A DNA stretch of 23,672 nt. It comes from Methanocorpusculum sp. (GTDB taxonomy: Archaea; Halobacteriota; Methanomicrobia; Methanomicrobiales; Methanocorpusculaceae). Below are positions 6,031 through 12,801 of this stretch, piece after piece. How positions within the stretch are numbered: the first letter of the stretch is position 1; each line of letters starts with the position of its first letter. The position numbers and the translations under genes were made by a program. Where the stretch lies: NCBI GenBank assembly GCA_029987245.1, contig DALTWG010000027.1:1-23672 (forward strand). The letters are read 5' to 3'. The notes beneath the pieces are model-generated. The model had not been told where the DNA came from, made no database searches, and worked only from the letters and a program-made list of their open reading frames with translations.

Positions 6031-7566
6031 TTATAAAATACTGCACCGAGACTCTTCTAAAATCTTGATGTCGCCAAGTCCCCAAAGCCTCTGCGCGCGC
6101 GCTGTTTTTTCGATGCCGAGTTCAGACTGCATATCGACATCGATAATATAGGCATCAAGTTTTCCAACACCCATACGGTTTGCCGCAACTGCGCGGTGAT
6201 GACCGTCAATTAAAATCAGTTTTCCGCACCGCCGCAGCACGACTACGGGCTCTGCCAGGTGCTTTTCGAGTTCATAGCGCCTTCCTTCCAGTTCATCGCG
6301 GTAGACTTTTCCTTGAGTCGGCACCAGTTTTTTTACCTCGACCATGCCGCGCGACAAAACCGGTTCAACATTGTGCAGCGTCTTTATCGTCTGAATAAAT
6401 TCATAGACCTTTTCCGGCGTTACCCGTTCAATCTGAGACCTGATGACATCCGCATTGGTTAAAATACCGATGAATTTACCCTCATCGTCAACAACCGGCA
6501 TCTTCTGAATGCAGAACCGGAACATTTTGCGCGCGACATCGGTCATTGAATCCTCGGGGTGCGCTCTGAATACAAGTGTCTCCATTAATGGCGCAATCTG
6601 GTCAGATGCTTTCTTTGCGACAATGTCGCGGGCGGCAATCAACCCGACAACTCTTCCCTCATTCAGCACAGGGAAACCGTCATGACCGGTTTTACGGATA
6701 GCGGCAATAACTTCTTTGACCACGCCGGACGCTTCAAGACAGGTGACGTCGGTGCTCATATATTCGCGGACCAGTTTCTTTTCCGAGGAGATAAGTGTAG
6801 GATGAGTGGGCTGAACCAGAGACCGTTCCGGACTTTTGTCAATTTTTACATCCCCCAGTGTCAGAATGCCCATTGAACGGGCTGTTTTTTCAAGCCCCAG
6901 TTCAATTTCCTTTTCCAGATAGACGACAAAAGCATCAAGGGACTCTGCTTTCAGCTTATGCGCGGCGACCGCGCGGTGATGACCGTCCACCAATATAAGC
7001 CGGTCGCCGGTTTTTACCACGATTACCGGTTCGGCGAGATGTTTTTCCAGTTCGTAAACACGTCCGTCCAGTTCATCCTGGTGAACGGCTGACTGCGTCG
7101 GGTGAAGGGCTGAAACCAGCACGCTTTCCCGTTTCAGCGTGGAGTTTACGCCGTAAAGGGTTTTTAATGCCTGCATAAAGTTGTAGACTTTTTCCGGCGT
7201 TACCCGCTCAATCTGCGAGCGGATGACATCCATATTGGATATAATTCCCGCAAGGGTGTTGTCTTTGTTTACCACAGGGAGCTTCTGGATACCTGTTCTG
7301 AAAATCCGCCGCGCGACTTCGGTTACGGTATGGTCGGGTTTTGCGGTAATCGGGTGGCGGCTCATCCGTACTTCGACTTTGGTGCTTGGCAGTTCTGTGA
7401 TGATATCACGCGCTGAAATATAGCCGATGACTTTTTTTTCGCGGGTTACCGGGAATCCGTCATGGTTGGTTGTTTTTATGAGATTGATGACATCTTTTAT
7501 GGTATCGGTATTTTCTACACTGACGACGTCATGAGTCATGTAGTCGCGGACTTGTTTTTTCTCCAT
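6031..7566 (-). CDS. Tandemly duplicated CBS-CBS-ParB-like domain protein
   Basis: A 511-residue protein made of two homologous halves. Each half carries a pair of CBS domains (starting VRDYMTHDVVSVE and VREYMSTDVTCLE) and a ParB/Srx-like nucleotide-binding domain with LILVDGHHRAVAA or LILIDGHHRAVAA. The linker IRSQIERVTPEKVY is identical in both halves. CBS pairs bind adenine nucleotides or SAM. The ParB-like fold can bind or hydrolyse nucleotides, and some members act as kinases. The natural substrate here is unknown. I place the start at MEKKQVRDYM because the second half begins with the matching EKKLVREYM. An upstream ATG at 7629 would add 21 residues. A TATATAT box at 7576-7582 lies so close that the start could also be at the Met of MTHDVV. 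Confidence 0.85.
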   Translation of the reverse strand: MEKKQVRDYMTHDVVSVENTDTIKDVINLIKTTNHDGFPVTREKKVIGYISARDIITELPSTKVEVRMSRHPITAKPDHTVTEVARRIFRTGIQKLPVVNKDNTLAGIISNMDVIRSQIERVTPEKVYNFMQALKTLYGVNSTLKRESVLVSALHPTQSAVHQDELDGRVYELEKHLAEPVIVVKTGDRLILVDGHHRAVAAHKLKAESLDAFVVYLEKEIELGLEKTARSMGILTLGDVKIDKSPERSLVQPTHPTLISSEKKLVREYMSTDVTCLEASGVVKEVIAAIRKTGHDGFPVLNEGRVVGLIAARDIVAKKASDQIAPLMETLVFRAHPEDSMTDVARKMFRFCIQKMPVVDDEGKFIGILTNADVIRSQIERVTPEKVYEFIQTIKTLHNVEPVLSRGMVEVKKLVPTQGKVYRDELEGRRYELEKHLAEPVVVLRRCGKLILIDGHHRAVAANRMGVGKLDAYIIDVDMQSELGIEKTARAQRLWGLGDIKILEESRCSIL

Positions 7567-7702
7567 GGGCTTAGGTATATATTTGGCGCGGAAATTGATG
7601 AAAGTATTGGATGGGGGTAGTTCCGGCATTGCATTTGTACTGCATTTCCGCCGAATGAATGCGAAGGTGTTTAAGATATGAGCACCTCATAATATAGATA
7701 AC
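7567..7702. promoter_or_regulatory. Divergent promoter region, CBS-ParB gene and membrane FKBP-like gene
   Basis: It holds a TATATAT box (7576-7582) and a CTATATTATG box (7688-7697) for the minus strand. TTAAGATA (7671-7678) is placed for a nearly leaderless start of the plus-strand gene at 7703. A small dyad ATGAG-CAC-CTCAT (7678-7690) lies between the last two. No Shine-Dalgarno site is seen for either gene. Assignments are tentative. Confidence 0.35.
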
Positions 7703-8359
7703 ATGGCTGTACAAAAGAAAACCAATACTACTTCGGAGACGAAGGAGAAGAAGGAAATCAACTGGATGCAGGTATGCGTAGTTGCTTTCTGTGTCCTTGT
7801 TGTTGCAATGTGTATTTTCTCCTTTGCAAACTTCCAGAACTTCTTCAGAAACGGCTCATCAGGCACCAGCACTACGTATGTTGCAGCAGAAACCGGCTAT
7901 CCTGTAATTGTTGACTACTCCATGCAGATTAACGGAACCGACACCTACAAAAACATGAGAATGGCAGTACCTGCAGGTTCTACTGTAAGTTCAACCCAGT
8001 ACTTCACCGACTCCGACGGAAAAACGTATGCAATGCAGGCCGAAGAATACAATGCAATTTCACAGGGTGTCATTGGACATTATCCGGGCGATACCTTCAC
8101 CGTTGACGGACCGGGAGTTGACAGTTATATCTCCTACATCACCAAGGACGACATCGAAGCACTGGGATACACCTATGCCGACATCAAAAACGGAACTCTC
8201 CTGCAAACCACTATGGAGTACACCGACGATGACGGAAATACACAACAGGCAACCGTAAACGCAGTTGTAACTGAAGTATTTGATAATGCAGTCAAAGTCC
8301 AGTACGGCGCAGATAAAATCGATGTAACCTTTGTCGGCTACTATTCCTCATCCGCATAA
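7703..8359 (+). CDS. Membrane-anchored protein with a divergent SlyD/FKBP-like domain
   Basis: A 218-residue protein with a Lys/Thr-rich cytoplasmic start, one membrane helix (about 22-44) and an acidic exterior domain. No close family is certain. The exterior part follows the order of a SlyD-type FKBP. It has GYPVIVDYSMQINGTDTYKN (first strand), then ISQGVIGHYPGDTFTVDG (compare GFxxAVVGMxxGETKTV), then VNAVVTEVFDNAVKVQYGADKIDVTFVGYY (compare VPVVITKIDDEIVQIDGNHELAGKDLVFTITVV). The aromatic catalytic residues and the DGNHxLAG loop are missing, so isomerase activity is doubtful and a chaperone or cell-surface role is more likely. It stands alone between a divergent gene and a convergent one. 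The translated product uses many Asn/Asp/Thr residues, typical of secreted archaeal proteins. Confidence 0.55.
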   Translation: MAVQKKTNTTSETKEKKEINWMQVCVVAFCVLVVAMCIFSFANFQNFFRNGSSGTSTTYVAAETGYPVIVDYSMQINGTDTYKNMRMAVPAGSTVSSTQYFTDSDGKTYAMQAEEYNAISQGVIGHYPGDTFTVDGPGVDSYISYITKDDIEALGYTYADIKNGTLLQTTMEYTDDDGNTQQATVNAVVTEVFDNAVKVQYGADKIDVTFVGYYSSSA

Positions 8360-8400
8360 GCGGACAAAAAACATACTTTTTCCTCGGTTACCCTCACAGA

Positions 8401-8505
8401 CCTTACGAACTTTACGAACTTTTTTCTCATTCATTTCCAGGATTTGAAAATATCTATAATTACTATGTAGAGTAAGTTGAAAAAAAGTTCGTAAAGTTCG
8501 TGAGG
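8401..8505. repeat. Large inverted repeat built of 9-bp units between convergent genes
   Basis: The left arm (8401-8426) runs CCTTACGAA, CTTTACGAA, CTTTTTTC. The right arm (8479-8505) is its reverse complement with one substitution and one extra T. The arms enclose about 52 bp of AT-rich sequence. Within each arm a 9-bp unit (C-Y-T-Y-ACGAA) repeats in tandem, and a degenerate third unit (CCTCACAGA) precedes the left arm. A transcript from either side would form a stem of some 25 bp. The site between two converging genes suggests a two-way terminator. A small non-autonomous mobile element or a protein-binding array is also possible. Confidence 0.85.
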
Positions 8506-8632
8506 TGTCTCAAGATACCAGTCACCATAAACACGCCATATATAATCCATGGTACTGACTGCCGCAATCTAATCACAAATCCGGTTCGCTGCATCCGGAC
8601 AGGAAAAAATAAAGCGGGAGGAAGAAACTTCG
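8506..8632. other. Remainder of the 273-bp convergent gap (8360-8632)
   Basis: Apart from the inverted repeat, this gap contains a TATA-like CATATATAATCC (8533-8544), a weak dyad (TCCGG/CCGGA, about 8580-8599) and T-runs at the very end of the glycosyltransferase gene that could end the plus-strand transcript. No open reading frame with coding character and no convincing structural RNA was found. Confidence 0.4.
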
Positions 8633-9565
8633 CTACTCTTTTTTCTCTTCCTTTTCAGAAAGCAGCCTCTTGAGCAGTGCCATCTCCTCATGATGGAATC
8701 CGATGACCATATTGCTGATTAACGCAAGAATAAAGACCAGAACACCTGCCACAATCAGGAGCATGACAAGAATAGTCATTGGCAGATGCTCGATACCTTT
8801 AAACCACTCGACAACTACAAAAATACCCAGTCCGAATCCGGCTATGCCAAGTGCTGCGCCGAGATAACTTAAGTAAAACAGCGCATTGTTCATTTTCCCG
8901 TACTTGTTGATGGCAAGCAGAATTTTTGCACCGTCACGCACCGGATGCAGTTTTGTAGGACTCCCCGGCCGCTTCTTGTAATAGGTCGGCACTACCTCAT
9001 AGCGCAGATTCAGCCTGATAACCTCGGAGGAAATCTGTGTTTCGATTTCAAATCCCTTCTCGCTCAGATGCATTTTTTCAAGCGACTCGCGCGTAAACCC
9101 GCGGTACCCTGAGAGAATATCGGCCATATCATTGCCGTGCGCCCACTTGAACATCTTGTTCATGACACGGTTACCCATCCGGTTCAGATGCGTCAGAGCC
9201 CCTTTTTCAAAGTCATCGCGCCGGTTGCCGATGGTGTGATCTGCTCTTCCCGAGACCAGCGGCTCAACCATTTTATCCGCATACTCCGGAGGATTGGTTC
9301 CGTCGCCGTCCAGCAAAAGAATATAGGGCTTTGAAATCTCCTTAAAGGCCTGAATCATAGCAGTGCCTTTGCCTCTTCCCTGCTGCTGAAACACGCAGGC
9401 ACCGAGTTTTTCCGCAATTTCGGGCGTGCCGTCGGTTGAATGACCGTCGGCAACCAAAATATTATGGTAACCGAGAGCCTGCAGCTCTTCGATTACGCCT
9501 CCGATCGTCGCTTTTTCATTCAGTGTCGGAATCAGGACACAGACTTCGTCTCTGTTAATGTTCAT
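8633..9565 (-). CDS. AglJ-like dolichyl-phosphate hexosyltransferase (GT2)
   Basis: A 310-residue GT2 glycosyltransferase with two C-terminal membrane helices (about 229-253 and 263-287). The catalytic domain shows VLIPTLNEKATIGGVIEEL (10-28), VADGHSTDGT (38-47), the metal-binding LLLDGDGTNPPE (83-94) and SGYRGFTRESL (152-162). The layout matches dolichol-phosphate mannosyl- or glucosyltransferases and the archaeal AglJ group that loads the first sugar for N-glycosylation of S-layer proteins. The active site faces the cytoplasm at the membrane. The start codon directly abuts the argG stop codon, so the two are co-transcribed, an odd partner for an arginine gene. The sugar transferred cannot be read from the sequence. 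The large surface protein at the right end is a plausible eventual target. Confidence 0.82.
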   Translation of the reverse strand: MNINRDEVCVLIPTLNEKATIGGVIEELQALGYHNILVADGHSTDGTPEIAEKLGACVFQQQGRGKGTAMIQAFKEISKPYILLLDGDGTNPPEYADKMVEPLVSGRADHTIGNRRDDFEKGALTHLNRMGNRVMNKMFKWAHGNDMADILSGYRGFTRESLEKMHLSEKGFEIETQISSEVIRLNLRYEVVPTYYKKRPGSPTKLHPVRDGAKILLAINKYGKMNNALFYLSYLGAALGIAGFGLGIFVVVEWFKGIEHLPMTILVMLLIVAGVLVFILALISNMVIGFHHEEMALLKRLLSEKEEKKE

Positions 9566-10864
9566 TTATTTTTTCTGCAGATTTTTGAGAAGTCTGCCCT
9601 GGAGACCGTAGTACTTGGAAAAACCTATGGAATCTCTCTGGTCAATACCGGTGTTGGTATCGAAGGAGACCAGGTCTTCGGAATAAATTGCAAACGGCGA
9701 AGAACGGCCCATAATATGCATACCGCCCTTGAATAACTGGACATCCACCGTACCGGTAACACGCTCCTGTGTCTTGTCGATGAAGGCGCCAAGGTCATTG
9801 TAGAGCGGCTCATGGATTAAGCCCATGTAGGCGAGTTCTGCCCACTGGTCATCGACAATGTGCTTGAATTTAAGTTCACTGCGGGAAAGAACAAGTTTTT
9901 CCAAATCAGCGTGGGCCGCAATTAAAACGGTTGCAGCCGGGTGCTCATAATTCTCACGGGCTTTAAGACCTAAGACACGGTCTTCAACCATATCGTTTCT
10001 GCCTACAGAGTGCTTTCCTGCAATCTTGTTGAGCTCGACAATGAGTTTGACACCGTTCATCTTCTTGCCGTTTAATGCAACCGGGATACCGTTTTCGAAT
10101 TTGATGGAAACAATTTCCGGCGTGTCAGGGGTGTTTGCAAGCGCTGCGGTCCAGTGATAGATTTCTTCCGGCGGGTGATAATCGGTCTCTTCAAGGTGAC
10201 CTCCCTCAATGCTTCGGGACCAGATATTTTCATCAACAGACCACGGAGTGCTCTTTTTTACCGGTACCGGGATGTTGTTTTCTTCCGCATATTCAATCTC
10301 CCAGTCTCTGCGCATGTTGTTTTCACGCATCGGGGCAACAATTTCAAGGTTGTTTAACCGGAAGATGTAGTCAAATCTGAGCTGGTCATTGCCTTTTCCG
10401 GTACAGCCGTGTGCAACAGTGACAGCTCCCTCTTTTTTGGCAATCTTTGCAATTTCCTCGGCAATAATCGGGCGTGCAAGGGCCGTTCCCATCGGGTATC
10501 CTTCATAGAGCGCATTTGCCTTGATTGCAGGGAATACATGGTTTTTGACAAAGGCGTCCTTTAAGTCAAGGGTATAGTGCTTGTCTGCATACTTTTCGCC
10601 TTTTTCGGTAGCCATTTTGACTTCCGCTGCAGGCTGGCCCACGTCCGCCGCAACGGTAATGACTTTGTCATAGCCATACCACTTCGGGTCTTTTAACAGC
10701 GGGATGCAGATAGATGTGTCCAGTCCTCCGGAGAATGCTAAAACCACGGTTCCCTTACCGTTTGTTTTTACTTCGGTCTTCTTAGCGGCTGCGGTTTTTG
10801 CAGACTTTGCAGGTGCTTTTTTTGCTGCCGGTGCTTTTTTAGCTTCGGATTTTTTTGCTGCCAT
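9566..10864 (-). CDS. argG: Argininosuccinate synthase with a Lys/Ala-rich N-terminal tail
   Basis: A 432-residue enzyme that joins citrulline and aspartate with ATP, the penultimate step of arginine synthesis. The PP-loop GGTVVLAFSGGLDTS-type motif is at about 37-51, VAHGCTGKGNDQLRF lies mid-protein, and TPWSVDENIWSRSIEGGHLE is conserved. The core is of normal length. Residues 2-35 are unusual: 11 Lys, 12 Ala and 2 Pro, resembling a histone H1 or Hc1 tail. The tail is truly translated as far as the sequence shows, because the ATG at 10864 has a good GGAGG site 6 nt upstream and no alternative Met exists before the core. The tail may bind nucleic acid or affect assembly; this is inference. 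It is divergent from the aro operon and followed without a gap by the glycosyltransferase. Confidence 0.95.
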   Translation of the reverse strand: MAAKKSEAKKAPAAKKAPAKSAKTAAAKKTEVKTNGKGTVVLAFSGGLDTSICIPLLKDPKWYGYDKVITVAADVGQPAAEVKMATEKGEKYADKHYTLDLKDAFVKNHVFPAIKANALYEGYPMGTALARPIIAEEIAKIAKKEGAVTVAHGCTGKGNDQLRFDYIFRLNNLEIVAPMRENNMRRDWEIEYAEENNIPVPVKKSTPWSVDENIWSRSIEGGHLEETDYHPPEEIYHWTAALANTPDTPEIVSIKFENGIPVALNGKKMNGVKLIVELNKIAGKHSVGRNDMVEDRVLGLKARENYEHPAATVLIAAHADLEKLVLSRSELKFKHIVDDQWAELAYMGLIHEPLYNDLGAFIDKTQERVTGTVDVQLFKGGMHIMGRSSPFAIYSEDLVSFDTNTGIDQRDSIGFSKYYGLQGRLLKNLQKK

Positions 10865-10870
10865 ATGTTT

Positions 10871-10875
10871 CCTCC
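10871..10875 (-). promoter_or_regulatory. Shine-Dalgarno site of argG
   Basis: The minus strand reads GGAGG, 6 nt before the ATG at 10864. It is one of the few strong Shine-Dalgarno sites in the window. It fixes the argG start upstream of the Lys/Ala-rich tail. Confidence 0.8.
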
Positions 10876-10878
10876 AGT

Positions 10879-10897
10879 AAATAAGTACTACTTATTT
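10879..10897. promoter_or_regulatory. Perfect 19-bp palindrome in the argG leader, candidate operator
   Basis: AAATAAGTA (10879-10887), a central C, then TACTTATTT (10889-10897): 9-bp arms with no mismatch. It lies 15-33 bp upstream of the argG start, just before the GGAGG site. A TATA-like AATATTCA at about 10907-10914 on the minus strand would put the transcription start inside the palindrome, the classic place for a repressor. It is the obvious candidate operator in the 138-bp region shared with the divergent aro operon. The binding protein is not known. Confidence 0.6.
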
Positions 10898-11002
10898 GTA
10901 ATCTATGAATATTCAATGCTTGCATTAATACGTTTCCGAAGGGTGCAAACGCATGCATGATAAACTTGATTGTCTGCCCCGTACAATACTATTACATCAT
11001 TT
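10898..11002. promoter_or_regulatory. Shared upstream region of argG and the aro operon
   Basis: Besides the argG palindrome this region has AATGC-TT-GCATT (10915-10926), repeated TGCAT words (10921-10925 and 10951-10959) and GATAAAC (10959-10965). The last could serve as the aro TATA element with a start near 10987, leaving a leader of about 16 nt. No Shine-Dalgarno site precedes the aro start at 11003. Confidence 0.35.
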
Positions 11003-11794
11003 ATGATTGGCAAAACCATCCGGATGGAACGTATCCTTGACCGCAGTACCAAAAAGCTGGTAGTCGTTCCTCTTGATCACGGGATGTCTTTCGGTCCGGT
11101 CTCAGGACTTACCGCAATGCGCGAAACAGTAGATGCTGTTGCACGCGGTGGTGCAACAGCTGTCGTGCTCAATAAGGGAATGATTCAGACGGCACACAGG
11201 GGTTTTGGAAAAGATGTCGGGCTTATTATGCATCTTTCAGCAGGAACGGGGCTTGGCGGAGACCCGGATGGAAAAGTTATTGTAAGCAGTATCGAAGAGG
11301 CGCTCACTTTCGGCGCGGACGCGGTTTCCATACAGATAAATCTCGGTGCCGATTCCGAAGGGGAGATGCTCAAAAGCGCGGGTGAAATTTCGCGCAGCTG
11401 CGCAAGATGGGGTATGCCGCTTCTTGCGATGGTCTATGCAAGAGGTCCGCATATCAAAAATCCGGAGAACCCGGATGCAATAAAGCGTTGTGCCCGCGCG
11501 GCTGCAGAACTCGGTGCAGATTTGGTAAAAACAAGTTATACGGGCGATATTGATACCTTCCGTGAAGTGGTCCGGGGTGCCTCAATTCCGGTTTTAATCG
11601 CAGGCGGGCCCAAAATGCAGACTGATCTGGAACTTTTAACAATGGTGCGCGATGCAATAGATGCGGGGGCTGCCGGTGTTTCTATCGGGAGAAACATATT
11701 CCAGCACAAAAATGTGGAGGGAATCACCCGCGCGGTTTCAGATATTGTCCTGCGTGATGCCGCGGTGGAAGAGGTTTTACAGTATCTTACATGA
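11003..11794 (+). CDS. 2-amino-3,7-dideoxy-D-threo-hept-6-ulosonate synthase (archaeal AroA')
   Basis: A 263-residue class I aldolase-like (DhnA/FbaB) enzyme. In archaea it joins 6-deoxy-5-ketofructose 1-phosphate with aspartate semialdehyde to open the DAHP-independent route to dehydroquinate. Visible are VVPLDHGMSFGP (21-32) with Asp25, the acid/base region MVYARGPH (143-150) with Tyr145, Schiff-base Lys176 in ADLVKTSYTGD, and the phosphate loop IAGGPK. The start MIGKTIRMERILDR matches family N-termini. An upstream in-frame ATG-like extension to 10970 has no support. It is the first gene of the seven-gene aro operon. Its stop overlaps the next start by 4 nt (ATGA). Fructose-bisphosphate aldolase shares the fold, but the neighbour aroB' settles the role. 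Confidence 0.93.
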   Translation: MIGKTIRMERILDRSTKKLVVVPLDHGMSFGPVSGLTAMRETVDAVARGGATAVVLNKGMIQTAHRGFGKDVGLIMHLSAGTGLGGDPDGKVIVSSIEEALTFGADAVSIQINLGADSEGEMLKSAGEISRSCARWGMPLLAMVYARGPHIKNPENPDAIKRCARAAAELGADLVKTSYTGDIDTFREVVRGASIPVLIAGGPKMQTDLELLTMVRDAIDAGAAGVSIGRNIFQHKNVEGITRAVSDIVLRDAAVEEVLQYLT

Positions 11795-12801
11795 CGAAAG
11801 AAATAATTGTCAGGGCGGATTTGCCGCAGGATTTTGCAGCTCGCAAGCGCGTTGGAGAATCAGCGCTTGAAAACGGGTTTACCAATATCATGTTTCGCGC
11901 GGGTGATGAAAAACTCGCATCTCTTGGAAAATTTACCGTATTCTATCGCGAGGGAGATGCAGTTTCTGCAAACCGGGGCTCTGGAAAAATTATCCGCATA
12001 CATTCCCCGGCTGACCTGAAAACTGTATATCAGGAAACAGCCGGTTTCCTGATTTTGGAGACCGCGGACTGGAAGGTAATTCCGCTGGAAAATGTAATTG
12101 CGCGGTTTCAGAATTCCGGTACAAAAATCTATATGGCAGCTGAAAACGCAGCGGATGCGCGTCTGTTTTTAGAGACAATGGAGTGCGGATGCGATGGAAT
12201 CTGCGTCCCGGGGGACCGTCTGACTGAGTTTAAAGACCTTCTGCGCCCCGCACATCCAGAAATCCCGCTTGAAACAGCCGAGATTTCGCGCATAACGCCG
12301 CTCGGTCTTGGCGACCGGGTTTGTATTGATACCTGTTCGCTTTTACAGGAGGGAGAGGGCATGTTCATAGGTTCGCAGTCGTCGGCGCTTTTCTGCGTCT
12401 GTTCTGAGAGTTTTGCAAACGGCTATGTCGCCCCGCGGCCTTTCAGAGTAAACGCGGGCTCCGTTCACTCTTATATCTTAAATGCGGACGATTCTACGAA
12501 TTATCTGTCGGAAATCGAAAGCGGCGCGCGCCTTCTGGTGCGCAAGACCGACGGCTCGCTTCGCGAAGTTTTTACCGGCAGAGTAAAATGCGAAGTACGA
12601 CCGCTTCTGCTGATTGAAGCAAAAGCGCGCGCCGGTTTATGTTCGATTATTTTGCAGAATGCGGAAACCGTCCGGCTTCTGACGCCAAAAGGCGCAAAAA
12701 GTGTGGCGCAGCTGAAAGCAGGCGACGTTGTATATATCCGCGCAGAGAGAGGAGGCAGGCATTTCGGACAGTTGATGTCTGAAACCATAGTGGAAAAATG
12801 A
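11791..12801 (+). CDS. 3-dehydroquinate synthase II (archaeal AroB')
   Basis: A 336-residue member of the archaeal dehydroquinate synthase family, unrelated to bacterial AroB. It oxidatively deaminates and cyclises the ADH-synthase product with NAD+ to give 3-dehydroquinate. Conserved blocks include LGLGDRVCIDTCSLLQEGEGMFIGSQSSALFCVCSES, RPFRVNAGSVHSYIL, YLSEIESGARLLV and the C-terminal GRVKCEVRPLLLIEA with GGRHFG. The length is slightly below that of M. jannaschii-type enzymes. It overlaps both the preceding and the following gene by ATGA, so it is translationally coupled within the operon. Confidence 0.93.
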   Translation: MTKEIIVRADLPQDFAARKRVGESALENGFTNIMFRAGDEKLASLGKFTVFYREGDAVSANRGSGKIIRIHSPADLKTVYQETAGFLILETADWKVIPLENVIARFQNSGTKIYMAAENAADARLFLETMECGCDGICVPGDRLTEFKDLLRPAHPEIPLETAEISRITPLGLGDRVCIDTCSLLQEGEGMFIGSQSSALFCVCSESFANGYVAPRPFRVNAGSVHSYILNADDSTNYLSEIESGARLLVRKTDGSLREVFTGRVKCEVRPLLLIEAKARAGLCSIILQNAETVRLLTPKGAKSVAQLKAGDVVYIRAERGGRHFGQLMSETIVEK

